A stretch of 64,000 bases of DNA from Thalassotalea sp. 1_MG-2023 (GTDB lineage: Bacteria; Pseudomonadota; Gammaproteobacteria; Enterobacterales; Alteromonadaceae), in contig NZ_JAUOPD010000001.1 in NCBI RefSeq assembly GCF_030546745.1, positions 186,001 through 250,000 of the forward strand, written 5' to 3'. The position numbers were made by a program, and so were the translations under genes. Numbering within the stretch: the first letter of the stretch is position 1; every line of letters starts with the position of its first letter. The notes under the pieces were generated by a model that was not told the DNA's origin, ran no database searches, and saw nothing but the letters and a program-made list of their open reading frames with translations. Positions 46,831 through 55,650 of the stretch are shown in pieces.

Positions 46831-46859
46831 AAAACGCTCCATTTTTGGAGCGTTTTTTT
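46831..46859 (+). terminator. Intrinsic terminator after the M1 aminopeptidase gene
   Basis: AAAACGCTCC pairs with GGAGCGTTTT around the loop ATTTTT and ends in a run of seven T. The stem is perfect and lies 26 nt past the stop codon. Confidence 0.95.
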
Positions 46860-47027
46860 ATGGTATTTATTCGCCAACGTTAACTTTGCGTATTAAGCCT
46901 AATGCGGTATAAGTAGCTTCTATTTTTGTATTTATGTACAAAACATTATCTTGACGCGTGACATATTCAACTATTTAGGATAAAACCTTAAATAATCATA
47001 ACCAACTGGGGCTAAAAGAATATACGA

Positions 47028-47915
47028 GTGCGAGTTTTTATTCATTATTTATCATACTGCTTAGTATTGTTTTTAGCATTTTCTGCACAGGTAAGTGCGA
47101 ACGATGAACGTATTGCCATCATTGATACGCCTTATGAAGAAAATGCTAATCATCGATACTTCGTTGATTTAGTAAATTTCCTTCTCGATATTTCACGTGA
47201 AAAATATGGTGAAGCAACGATCGAATTATATTATGTAGAAAACAACACACATGAAAAAACCTTAAACCTAATTAGTACTGGCTTATTAGATTTGTCTTGG
47301 GCAGGCACTACTAAAAATTTAGAAAGAAAGTTGTTACCTATTCGAATCCCATTGTTGGGAGGCTTACTTGGCTACCGAGTTTCTATCATTAGAAAAGATG
47401 ATCATCAAAAATTTTCTCAAGCATCTGTTGAGCAATTAAAATCAATGATTGCTTGCCAAGGGCAAGTTTGGGGAGATTCAGATATTTTGGAAGATAATGG
47501 CTATCAGGTAATGCGTATTAGCCGTTTTGATTTAATGTTTAAAATGTTAGCTCATGGACGTTGTGATTATTTTCCTCGAGCAATCTTTGAAGGGTACAAT
47601 GAATTAAACGCTATCATTAAAAAGTATCCTAACTTAATGATGTTTGATGATAAAATTCTACACTATCAATTTCCTTTGTACTTCTTTGTCGAGCCACAGA
47701 ACAAAGCGCTAGCAAAACGATTACGTTTCGCCTTAAATAAAGCCATTGACGATGGAAGTTTTAAATCGTTTATGGAACAACACCCGCTAACAGAAGCAAT
47801 ATTTCCGATTGAAAAATGGGCAAATAAAAGCATTATTCAATTGCATAATCGTTTTTTACCGGCAGAGACACCGATAACAGAGTCAAAGTATTGGATCCAA
47901 CTCAGTGAGCATTAG
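47028..47915 (+). CDS. Periplasmic substrate-binding-protein-like (type 2 PBP fold)
   Basis: 295-residue protein with a signal peptide (ending AQVSAND) and a pattern resembling amino-acid-type periplasmic binding proteins: ERIAIIDTPYEENANHRYF at the first strand, LDLSWAGTTKN, LGYRVSIIRKDD at the hinge, and ALNKAIDDGSFKSFMEQHP. No permease or ATPase genes are nearby, so it may be an orphan sensor/binding protein rather than a transporter part. GTG 47028 is the likely start. It is convergent with the thioredoxin gene (4 nt apart). Confidence 0.7.
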   Translation: MRVFIHYLSYCLVLFLAFSAQVSANDERIAIIDTPYEENANHRYFVDLVNFLLDISREKYGEATIELYYVENNTHEKTLNLISTGLLDLSWAGTTKNLERKLLPIRIPLLGGLLGYRVSIIRKDDHQKFSQASVEQLKSMIACQGQVWGDSDILEDNGYQVMRISRFDLMFKMLAHGRCDYFPRAIFEGYNELNAIIKKYPNLMMFDDKILHYQFPLYFFVEPQNKALAKRLRFALNKAIDDGSFKSFMEQHPLTEAIFPIEKWANKSIIQLHNRFLPAETPITESKYWIQLSEH

Positions 47916-47919
47916 CGCA

Positions 47920-48387
47920 TTAATTATCGTTTGGGTTATTCAATAACAGTTGTATTATTTCTTGTTGATATTGTTCTTTTTTTTGTTCATTAAAACCAAT
48001 ATGCCGGCTAACGACACTACCATCGCGATTAAGTAATATACTACTTGGCATGCCTTTGAGCTTAAATGCTTTAGCTACCTTTCCTTTGGGATCATAAAGT
48101 ACGGGGAAGCTTGCAGGGTACTGTTGTAAAAACTCTGTCGCGTTCTGTTTTCTGGCATCAAGGTTAACACTCAACACTGTAAACCCTTCATGTTGGTATG
48201 TTGTTTGTAATTCGTTAAGCCAAGGAAACGAATCTTTACAAGGAATACACCAAGATGCCCAAAAATCAATGAGTACTACATCGCCTTTTAATTGATTAAC
48301 TTCTTGTTTAAATTTTTCTAGGCTATTGCTAGCCTGACTGAAAGAGACGTTACTTAATAGCAGTAGAAGAAAGAATATTTTTTTCAT
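47920..48387 (-). CDS. TlpA-like periplasmic thioredoxin-fold protein
   Basis: 155-residue thiol-disulfide protein with a signal peptide (ending FSQASN) and the active site FWASWCIPCKDSFPW (CxxC). It has the cis-Pro region KLKGMPSSILLNRDG and the AhpC/TSA-Redoxin style of the TlpA/ResA/DsbE group. It would reduce or rearrange periplasmic disulfides, or serve cytochrome maturation. Monocistronic on this strand; its partner is unknown. Confidence 0.88.
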   Translation of the reverse strand: MKKIFFLLLLLSNVSFSQASNSLEKFKQEVNQLKGDVVLIDFWASWCIPCKDSFPWLNELQTTYQHEGFTVLSVNLDARKQNATEFLQQYPASFPVLYDPKGKVAKAFKLKGMPSSILLNRDGSVVSRHIGFNEQKKEQYQQEIIQLLLNNPNDN

Positions 48388-48734
48388 TATTGTGGTGTCT
48401 ATTGCATGATTGCCTTGATGATATCAAGCTTTCATAAAAAGGTTAACTACAGACTATACTTGTTTATTCCTCGCTTAATACTGTTTGCATTGCAATTAAA
48501 AGTTGATAGCACTATAACTAACCATGTCGATCTTGATTGCTTATCGTTTATTTTCGGCAAATGAAATGAGGAAATGATTGCACTTTAAAGCATAAAGTAC
48601 TTACTTAATCGCCTGTAACAAATTGTGTGTATCGGGTTGTTAAACGTAAAAAGTGAACAACTGGTCGTAAGGGGACTCTGTTTTCAAATATTATTCTTTA
48701 TGCTCATATTACAACCAAAAGAGAGTTGGCTATT
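48388..48734. other. Intergenic region upstream of the molybdenum hydroxylase genes
   Basis: 347 nt between the leftward TlpA-like gene and the rightward hydroxylase operon. AT-rich, presumably with both promoters. AAGAGAG at 48719-48725 serves as ribosome site for the iron-sulfur subunit. I found no sure operator or RNA structure. Confidence 0.55.
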
Positions 48735-49205
48735 ATGGAAAAAATGATAATTATAAATGGTGAAAAGTATCAGATTGATGTTGATAGCAATATGCCATTG
48801 CTGTGGTTTCTACGGGATAGATTAGAGATAACCGGGACTAAATTTGGCTGTGGTGCTGGGTTATGCGGCGCCTGCACAGTGCATGTTGATGGCGTTGCAA
48901 CAAGAGCGTGCGTAACACCTGTTGGTGCATTAGCAGATAAAAAGGTCACGACAATTGAGGGACTTTCTGTTGACGGAGATCATCCTCTGCAAAAGGCGTG
49001 GGTGGAAAACAACGTGCCGCAGTGTGGATACTGTCAAGCCGGACAAATTATGAATGCAGCCAGCTTTTTACAACAAAATCCAACCCCTTCCTCTGACGAA
49101 ATTGATAACGCAATGCAAGGAAATATTTGCCGATGCGGTACTTATCAACGGATCAAAAAAGCGATTGCAGATGCCGCTGATGAATTGGCCAAGGAGGTTT
49201 CATAA
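48735..49205 (+). CDS. Molybdenum hydroxylase small subunit, 2x[2Fe-2S] (IorA-like)
   Basis: Electron-transfer subunit of a xanthine-oxidase-family aldehyde/N-heterocycle dehydrogenase. The N-terminal plant-type ferredoxin cysteines are in [16 protein letters not shown], and the C-terminal cluster cysteines in [10 protein letters not shown] and [14 protein letters not shown] 48735 is chosen, with GAGAG about 9 nt upstream; TTG 48726 is nearer the ribosome site and less likely. The stop overlaps the large-subunit ATG. Confidence 0.92.
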   Translation: MEKMIIINGEKYQIDVDSNMPLLWFLRDRLEITGTKFGCGAGLCGACTVHVDGVATRACVTPVGALADKKVTTIEGLSVDGDHPLQKAWVENNVPQCGYCQAGQIMNAASFLQQNPTPSSDEIDNAMQGNICRCGTYQRIKKAIADAADELAKEVS

Positions 49206-51385
49206 TGTCGATTGCAAACGAAAGTCGAAGAAAGTTCCTTAAAGCATCAACGTTAGCAACGGGTGGTTTAGCGATCAGCATTCATTTACCCGCACATGCA
49301 ATTGCTTTTAGCGATAACGCTCAAGAATCAACGTTTTCTCCCAATGCCTTTATTCATATACAAGACAACGGCGATGTGTTGATTTATTGTGGTCGGTGTG
49401 AAATGGGCCAGGGTATTAATACCGCCTTACCCGCTGCGGTTGCCGATGAAATGGACGCTGATTGGCAAAAAGTTACTGTAAAACAAGCTGATGGTAATGA
49501 AGAAAAGTACGGGCCACAAGCAACGGGTGGTTCAGCGAGTATACGTGTGATGTTAACGCCGATGCGTGAAGCAGGCGCTAGCGCAAAAGTAATGCTCATA
49601 GCGGCGGCGGCTAAGGTATGGAATGTTGAACCAAGCACCTGTCATGCACAAAAACATGCTGTTTATCATCAAGCAAGTGGCAAAAAACTGTCTTATGGAG
49701 AACTAGCAAGTTTAGCGGCAAAGCAAACGGTTCCAGAAACAGTTACGTTAAAAGCTAAGAAAGACTTTAACTATATTGGTAAATTCATCCCTAACCAAAA
49801 CATTGAGCAAATTATTAAAGGGCAACTTACTTACGGTGTCGATACAAAGTTACCTGGATTAAAATATGCGGCTATTGTTCATTGCCCTGTATTGGGCGGC
49901 AAACTGAAATCATTAAATGATAAAGATGCGCGTGCCATCAAAGGTGTTATTGATGTAGTGGTTATTGACCGATTAGCCATTCCTTATGGTTCTATTGGCG
50001 GTGTTGCTGTTGTTGCTGACAATAGCTGGACGGCTCAACAAGCAGTTAAGAAGCTAAATATTGATTGGGACCTTGGCGAAAATGCACACTACGATACCAA
50101 AAAATACAAAGCGCAGTTGGTTAAAAACGTAGAAGCGCCAGCTCAGCTCGTGACTGAGCGTGGTAATTTAACTGAAGGTTTAACCAATGCAGCGAAAACA
50201 TTAAAAGCGACTTATACCGGTGGCCATTTAGTACATGCTCCGATGGAACCCAATGCTAGCGTGGTTTGGGTGAAAGATGATAGTTGCGAAGTGTGGGCTG
50301 CAACGCAAAGCCCAGCGGATATTCAAAAAGTGTTAGCGCAGTTTTTAGGGCGCGAAGCAAAAGATATTGAAGTACACGTTACCATGTCAGGCGGTGCTTT
50401 TGGTCGTAAATTCAAATGTGATTACGTGCATGAAGCGGCGGCAATCTCACAAAAAATTAACGCGCCGGTACAATTAACGTGGACACGCGAAGAAGACACT
50501 AAAACTGGGTATTATCATTCAATTAACGCGCAGCATATTGAAGCGGGAATAGATGAACAAGGTAATATCAAAGGTTGGTTACATAGAGTAGCATTTCCCT
50601 CAATAGGTACCTTATTTAACCCAGCCCAAATACGCCCAAGTGATGGTGATTTCTCTGCCGTGGACAATTACCCCTATGGCATTGAAAATTTTCGCAGTGA
50701 GAGTGGTGAAGCAAAAGCCCATACTCGTATTGGTTGGTATCGTGCAGTGTATGCAATTTTTTATGGCTTTTCTTTTAGCAGTTTTACTGATGAATTAGCT
50801 TACTTAGCGGGTAAAGATCCGCTTACTTATTTAAACCAACTGTACGATAATAACACTAACCCCGATCAGCAAGAACAAGCGGCTCGCTCAAAGCATGTGG
50901 TTAATTTGGCAGCGAAGAAAGCGGGTTGGTTTGAGCGAGATAAACTACCTAAGAATCAAGCCATTGGTCTTGCTGTTCATTATAGCTTTCAAAGTTATGT
51001 TGCGATGGCGGTAAGAGTGGAAGTTAATGATGAAGACATAAAAGTCCTACAGGTTGATTCAGCCATTGATTGTGGTCAAGTACTAAATGTAAATGGCGCA
51101 ACGGCACAAATGGAAGGGGCTGTGGTAATGGGTATGGGGTTAGCACTTCGTACGGAAGTAACCTTTAGAGAGGGCGCAGTGGTTAATACTAATTTTCATA
51201 ACTACCCTGTTATGAGGATAAATGAAATGCCGCAAGTTAATGTGCATATTGTTGATTCTGAGCATCCCTCTACAGGGTTAGGTGAGCCAGGTGTTGCACC
51301 TTTTGCTCCGGCATTAAGCAATGCCGTATTCGCAGCTTCTGGGAAGCGTTATCGCGATATCCCTTTTAAGCCAATGTCAGTGTAA
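49205..51385 (+). CDS. Molybdenum hydroxylase large subunit, Tat-exported (IorB-like)
   Basis: Molybdopterin-cytosine-dinucleotide-binding catalytic subunit of the isoquinoline 1-oxidoreductase beta type, 726 residues. The N-terminal twin-arginine signal ESRRKFLKAS ending in PAHA predicts export of the folded heterodimer. Cofactor motifs include GRCEMGQGINTALPA, SGGAFGRKF and GLGEPGVAPFAPALSNAV with the catalytic Glu in GEPG. There is no FAD subunit or cytochrome c gene next to it, so the electron acceptor is unknown. The substrate is probably an aldehyde or heterocycle. Confidence 0.9.
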   Translation: MSIANESRRKFLKASTLATGGLAISIHLPAHAIAFSDNAQESTFSPNAFIHIQDNGDVLIYCGRCEMGQGINTALPAAVADEMDADWQKVTVKQADGNEEKYGPQATGGSASIRVMLTPMREAGASAKVMLIAAAAKVWNVEPSTCHAQKHAVYHQASGKKLSYGELASLAAKQTVPETVTLKAKKDFNYIGKFIPNQNIEQIIKGQLTYGVDTKLPGLKYAAIVHCPVLGGKLKSLNDKDARAIKGVIDVVVIDRLAIPYGSIGGVAVVADNSWTAQQAVKKLNIDWDLGENAHYDTKKYKAQLVKNVEAPAQLVTERGNLTEGLTNAAKTLKATYTGGHLVHAPMEPNASVVWVKDDSCEVWAATQSPADIQKVLAQFLGREAKDIEVHVTMSGGAFGRKFKCDYVHEAAAISQKINAPVQLTWTREEDTKTGYYHSINAQHIEAGIDEQGNIKGWLHRVAFPSIGTLFNPAQIRPSDGDFSAVDNYPYGIENFRSESGEAKAHTRIGWYRAVYAIFYGFSFSSFTDELAYLAGKDPLTYLNQLYDNNTNPDQQEQAARSKHVVNLAAKKAGWFERDKLPKNQAIGLAVHYSFQSYVAMAVRVEVNDEDIKVLQVDSAIDCGQVLNVNGATAQMEGAVVMGMGLALRTEVTFREGAVVNTNFHNYPVMRINEMPQVNVHIVDSEHPSTGLGEPGVAPFAPALSNAVFAASGKRYRDIPFKPMSV

Positions 51386-51403
51386 AGAGTTTCGTTTGAT
51401 ATA

Positions 51404-51438
51404 AAAAAGGCCAGTCAATAATGTTGACTGGCCTTTTT
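51404..51438. terminator. Bidirectional intrinsic terminator
   Basis: AAAAAGGCCAGTCAA pairs with TTGACTGGCCTTTTT (15 bp) around TAATG. It has U-tracts for both directions and lies between the hydroxylase large subunit (+) and dps (-), so it ends both transcripts. Confidence 0.95.
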
Positions 51439-51460
51439 AAATTTATCACTGTATTAATTG

Positions 51461-51931
51461 CTATTTTTGCGTCATTGCACGTAGCATCCAAGCGGTTTTT
51501 TCGTGAACTCGCATACGATCCGAAATCAGCGCTAACGATGATTCGTCGTCTGCTTGTTGCGCTTCTTTTAAGGCAGAACGACAAGTTTTTACTAAGGTTT
51601 CGTGGTTCTCTAAAAGTGTTTCTAACATACCGTGAGCATCTGGTGTTTCTTTAGGTTCTTTTAACGAAGTTAATGACGCAAAGGCTTGATATGTACCAGG
51701 AGCAGGGAAACCTAAGGTGCGTATACGCTCTGCAATTTCGTCAACGGCTTCAGCCAATTCGACGTAATGTTCCTCAAACATTAAATGTAACTCACGAAAC
51801 AAGGGACCCGTTACATTCCAATGGAAATTATGACTTTGTAAATACAAGGTATAAGTATCGGCTAACAGTGAATTTAATTGATTGGCAACTTGTTGACGAG
51901 CTTGATGTGCAATACCAATATCAATTGACAT
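51461..51931 (-). CDS. dps: Dps-family DNA-binding ferritin-like protein
   Basis: 156-residue four-helix mini-ferritin that oxidises and stores iron and guards DNA under starvation and peroxide stress. Ferroxidase ligands are in [12 protein letters not shown] (His) and [22 protein letters not shown] (His, Asp, Glu; shown in part). There is no long Lys-rich N-terminal tail, so DNA binding may be weak. It is monocistronic, terminated by the shared hairpin. Confidence 0.93.
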   Translation of the reverse strand: MSIDIGIAHQARQQVANQLNSLLADTYTLYLQSHNFHWNVTGPLFRELHLMFEEHYVELAEAVDEIAERIRTLGFPAPGTYQAFASLTSLKEPKETPDAHGMLETLLENHETLVKTCRSALKEAQQADDESSLALISDRMRVHEKTAWMLRAMTQK

Positions 51932-52131
51932 AAAGATTACTCCTTGTGAAATTATTTAATTCACACTGATAATTGCAGAAGCTATGCCAATAATTAAATT
52001 TCAAATAAAAACAATAATTTACTGTTTTTAGGTGAGCTATTTTACTTGTGACACTCTAAGAGAAGGGTAAATATTTTCACTGGTATGGTAAAAATTACCG
52101 AATCAGTGATATAAGCGAAGAGTGGGGGCAA

Positions 52132-52165
52132 TCCGTATAAATACGTGAGCATGTATTTATACGGA
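52132..52165. repeat. 13-bp perfect inverted repeat downstream of nhaA
   Basis: TCCGTATAAATAC (52132-52144) pairs with GTATTTATACGGA (52153-52165) around an 8-nt loop, 7 nt past the nhaA stop. There is no U-tract. A second, imperfect hairpin (CACTG...CAGTG, about 52079-52107) lies nearby, towards dps. Probably a terminator or mRNA-end structure of nhaA; it could also influence dps. Confidence 0.6.
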
Positions 52166-52171
52166 CTACGA

Positions 52172-53539
52172 TTACTTCAACTGACTTTTACTTTTGCTTA
52201 AGAATAAGCAGAAACCAAGTACCGCCGATAAAAGTGAGCCGGCTAATATCCCAAGTTTTGCATGTGCTAATGAATCAGCTGACCCAGAAAATGCTAAGTT
52301 AGCGATAAATAATGACATGGTAAAACCTATGCCAGCAAAACAACCTAGCGCGATAACATCACGCCAAATCATATCTTTCGGTTTTTGAGCAAAACCAAGT
52401 TTTATTGCGAAGTAAGCAAAGAAAAATATGCCTAATGGTTTACCAACCAGTAAGCCGAGCATGGTCGCCCAAAAAACCGTTGCAGAACCCATTGATGCGC
52501 TGTTATCTGGCATTACCACACCAGCATTCAATAAAGCAAAAAGCGGCAATACCAACAAGCTTATCGGCTTGCTTAGTTTGCTTTGCCAGCGCTGCACAGG
52601 GGTTGTTGCTGTTATTGCAATATCTTCGGCTGCTTCGGCTAAGTCATGTTGTTGCTGTTGCTCGAGTATGGTTGTGTCGTTGTTATCCATGCGCTTAAAG
52701 CGACTGACTAAACGTTCCATATTCCGTGCAAACCAGTGAGTATCAGCGTAAGGTTTTGCTGGTACAGTTAAGGCTGCTAAAATACCTGCTGTCGTTGCGT
52801 GCACGCCAGAGTGAGAAATAAACCACCATAACACTAGTCCGGCAAACAGGTAAAACCAAGCCCACCGTATCCCTAAAAAGTTGGCCAACACCATCAATGA
52901 TAATGTGATTGCTCCATAACCTAGCTGCATCAAAGAAACGCTATCAGTGTAAAAAAAGCTAATAATCAACACCGCACCCATATCATCAACGATTGCAAGT
53001 GCTGTGATAAGTACCAATACAGAGGTGGGGACTCTTCGACCGAGTAACACTAATAATCCGATGGCAAAAGCAGTATCGGTTGCCATGGGGATCCCCCAGC
53101 CTTGCCAGCTATCGCCTGCCATCAAGGTCATAATGGCTAGGTAGGTAAGTGCTGGAATAACCATCCCGCCTACAGCCATAAAAATTGCCAACATCGAACT
53201 TTTGGTGTCTTGCAACTCACCGGCAAGCACTTGATATTTTATTTCTAAGCCTAGTAAAAAGAAAAATAGAACAATTAGGCCTTCGTTTACCCACTCTACC
53301 GCTGAGTGAATGATATAGCCCTCTCCCCAAATAAAGCCAACGTGATACTCTGTTAACCATATATAAGCTTCTTGCCATTGAGAGTTTGCCATATATAAAG
53401 CAATAAACGTGGCGATCAATAACAACATACCAGCTGAAGATTGACTTTGTAGGAAACTTTGCAGTGGAGAAATAATGCGATCGAAATTACGCTCTAAGGG
53501 CATTCGCTCACGTTCTTGTTCTTCAATATCTATTTTCAT
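52172..53539 (-). CDS. nhaA: Na+/H+ antiporter NhaA
   Basis: Inner-membrane antiporter extruding Na+ in exchange for H+; important in seawater. It shows FFFLLGLEIKYQVLAGEL, GWGIPMATDTAFAIG, and the ion-binding Asp pair in ALAIVDDMGAVLIISFFYTD. Length 455 exceeds E. coli NhaA (388); the extra part is a hydrophilic loop (about residues 270-310) with a Gln-rich stretch and a longer N-terminus. Monocistronic. Confidence 0.94.
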   Translation of the reverse strand: MKIDIEEQERERMPLERNFDRIISPLQSFLQSQSSAGMLLLIATFIALYMANSQWQEAYIWLTEYHVGFIWGEGYIIHSAVEWVNEGLIVLFFFLLGLEIKYQVLAGELQDTKSSMLAIFMAVGGMVIPALTYLAIMTLMAGDSWQGWGIPMATDTAFAIGLLVLLGRRVPTSVLVLITALAIVDDMGAVLIISFFYTDSVSLMQLGYGAITLSLMVLANFLGIRWAWFYLFAGLVLWWFISHSGVHATTAGILAALTVPAKPYADTHWFARNMERLVSRFKRMDNNDTTILEQQQQHDLAEAAEDIAITATTPVQRWQSKLSKPISLLVLPLFALLNAGVVMPDNSASMGSATVFWATMLGLLVGKPLGIFFFAYFAIKLGFAQKPKDMIWRDVIALGCFAGIGFTMSLFIANLAFSGSADSLAHAKLGILAGSLLSAVLGFCLFLSKSKSQLK

Positions 53540-53638
53540 TTAATAAGGCCTAAAAAATAATACAGGTAATGCTTGGTTAAAGTAGCGAAAAATACAATGT
53601 TGCAGCTACTCATGGTAAAAGTGTTATATGTTGATAGC

Positions 53639-54121
53639 TCAAGATTTTATTGTCCCTTCTGTTTGGCTTATTAATATATCGTGCATCGCTTTTGTACGAT
53701 GATAAGAAAGAGATAACTGCTCACTGATCAAATCGAAATTTTTCTTAATGAGGGTATCTTTAGTATAGCGTTGAATATTGTTTAGCAAATCGATAGTTTG
53801 CTGGGTATGCTTTAATAATTGCTTAAGCACAAGTAATTGCTCAGCAGTGTTAGCGTCTACCGATGTACATGTTGAAAGCGACTTTGTTAGCCCAAACTCT
53901 TGTTGAATAAGCGGGCTTTGTTTAATCATTAAGTGATTTAAGCTTGAAACGGCCTCTAGTCTTATATCAATTGGATTGGTTAAATCGATTGTCATTTGCT
54001 TATTGGCTAATTGGCATTGAACAGAGAGAAAGTTTTCAGTTTCTTCATAGCACGCTTGTAACGCTTGTTGAATAAGCGCTAAATCACCAAACCTATGGGC
54101 TGTTTCTACGTTATTGGCCAC
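53639..54121 (-). CDS. Unknown all-helical cytoplasmic protein
   Basis: 160-residue protein not assigned to a family. It has no signal peptide or TM segment, and the sequence is mostly amphipathic helix, with two Cys and many Leu/Gln. It starts at GTG 54121 with AAGGTG 8 nt upstream. It is divergent from the sigma-54 activator gene across 177 nt, so it may be controlled by, or act with, that regulator. No function is proposed. Confidence 0.65.
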   Translation of the reverse strand: MANNVETAHRFGDLALIQQALQACYEETENFLSVQCQLANKQMTIDLTNPIDIRLEAVSSLNHLMIKQSPLIQQEFGLTKSLSTCTSVDANTAEQLLVLKQLLKHTQQTIDLLNNIQRYTKDTLIKKNFDLISEQLSLSYHRTKAMHDILISQTEGTIKS

Positions 54122-54298
54122 GTTACTTCACCTTTTCAATGTAGTTAACATGACAACAACCAATTTATGTGCCAATCTAGTTAGTCATGATATAAAGCCT
54201 TATGCCACCGTATTAGGGAATACGTTCATTTATAATCCGGTATTTTTTACAGGGTTAACTTGTAACTTTGACAACTTAAACATACATGGAATTTACGC

Positions 54299-55627
54299 AT
54301 GTCTTATCCTTCGGCGTTAGTTTGTGTTAATCAAGCTCAATATATGCAGCTTATTTCCTCTTTATCGTTGACGAAAAACTTTACTGTTATTGAACCGCAT
54401 CATCATGATTGGCTCAGTGGTTTAAGTGATGCGCCAGATGTCGCTATTATTGAAGTAAATACGTTTGAGCAATCACATTACGATGCACTGCAAGCACTAA
54501 ATTTTTGTCCTGAAACAGATATTATTTTTTTAAGTGAAGGCATTCCCAATCCACTGTTAGATAAAGCTGTTGTTAGATGCGCTGCGTATCATTATCGAAC
54601 CCCGATTAAAAGAAACAATCTCGCAGAAGTTATAGAAGAGTTGACCGCTGAATATCAACAACGTCCACGTAAAACAAAAAGTATCGAATCAAGTGAGTTA
54701 GATCAGTTTGGTTTATTATTTGGCTCCTCCCGTGCGATGAAAAAACTGTATAGAAGTTTACGTAAGGTAGCTATGTACGACACCAGTATTTTGATTGTTG
54801 GTGAAAGTGGGGTTGGTAAAGAGCTTGTCGCTAATACTATTCATAATGCCAGCGAACGTGCGGAATCGCCCTTTGTAGCAGTAAATTGCGGAGCGTTATC
54901 TAAAGATTTAGCTACCAGTGATTTGTTCGGTCATGTTAAAGGTGCGTTTACTGGCGCAGTTGGCGAACGTCAAGGTTTTTTTACCGAAGCAAAAGGCGGC
55001 ACGTTATTTCTTGACGAAGTTACGGAAATGCCAGAAGAATTACAAGTTCAGCTGTTACGTGTATTAGAAACTGGAGATTATAGCCCTGTTGGTAGTAACA
55101 AAGTGTTAAATTCTAATGTACGGATCATTGCAGCTACTAACAGAGACTTAGCGCAATCAGTTAACCTGGGAGTGTTCAGAGAAGATCTCTATTTTCGTTT
55201 AGCGCAATTTTTATTACATGTACCACCTTTAAGAAGTAGAGGCGGTGACGTTGAAGGTTTAGCAAAGCACTTTTTGGCCTATAAAAATGCCAGTGCAGGA
55301 TTTGGTAAAAAAATTTCTGAGGCGGCAATGGCAAAAATAAGCGATTATCATTGGCCTGGCAATGTTCGAGAGTTAAAGCACGCCATTGAACGTGCTTATA
55401 TTATGTCAATCGATGTGATTGATAGTGAACATATTTTACTTGAAGACCCATTAAATGATGAGGTAAGTGATCAATCTGTACCTACAGGAATTCCACTTGC
55501 TGAAGTGGAAAAACAAGCCATTTTAAATACATTAGAAGAGCAACACGGGAATAAAAGCGATACCGCAAAGTTATTAGATATTAGTGTGAAAACCTTGTAC
55601 AACAAGCTTGAAAAATATGATGAATAG
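54299..55627 (+). CDS. Sigma-54-dependent activator with degenerate receiver domain
   Basis: 442-residue NtrC-type regulator. The N-terminal receiver-like domain (1-120) lacks the acidic pair (VCVNQ in place of DDE) and the phospho-acceptor position is Glu52 (AIIEVNTF). The AAA+ domain is complete: Walker A GESGVGKE (168-175), GAFTGA (215-220) for sigma-54 contact, and Walker B TLFLDEV. The C-terminal Fis-type HTH reads HGNKSDTAKLLDISVKTLYN. The intact GAFTGA means it should work with RpoN, but it may be constitutively active or gated by something other than phosphorylation. Confidence 0.9.
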   Translation: MSYPSALVCVNQAQYMQLISSLSLTKNFTVIEPHHHDWLSGLSDAPDVAIIEVNTFEQSHYDALQALNFCPETDIIFLSEGIPNPLLDKAVVRCAAYHYRTPIKRNNLAEVIEELTAEYQQRPRKTKSIESSELDQFGLLFGSSRAMKKLYRSLRKVAMYDTSILIVGESGVGKELVANTIHNASERAESPFVAVNCGALSKDLATSDLFGHVKGAFTGAVGERQGFFTEAKGGTLFLDEVTEMPEELQVQLLRVLETGDYSPVGSNKVLNSNVRIIAATNRDLAQSVNLGVFREDLYFRLAQFLLHVPPLRSRGGDVEGLAKHFLAYKNASAGFGKKISEAAMAKISDYHWPGNVRELKHAIERAYIMSIDVIDSEHILLEDPLNDEVSDQSVPTGIPLAEVEKQAILNTLEEQHGNKSDTAKLLDISVKTLYNKLEKYDE

Positions 55628-55650
55628 CAAGTATTTATTGCTATTCATCA
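55618..55650. terminator. Perfect 13-bp hairpin spanning two convergent stop codons
   Basis: TGATGAATAGCAA (55618-55630) and TTGCTATTCATCA (55638-55650) pair around GTATTTA. The left arm contains the sigma-54 activator's stop and the right arm the lipid-kinase gene's stop. It is probably a shared terminator, but it lacks a U-tract. Confidence 0.6.

Noticed and set aside
54122-54298. Sigma-54 promoter (GG-N10-GC type) between the helical protein and the activator
   Set aside because: No convincing match to the -24/-12 elements was found on either strand.
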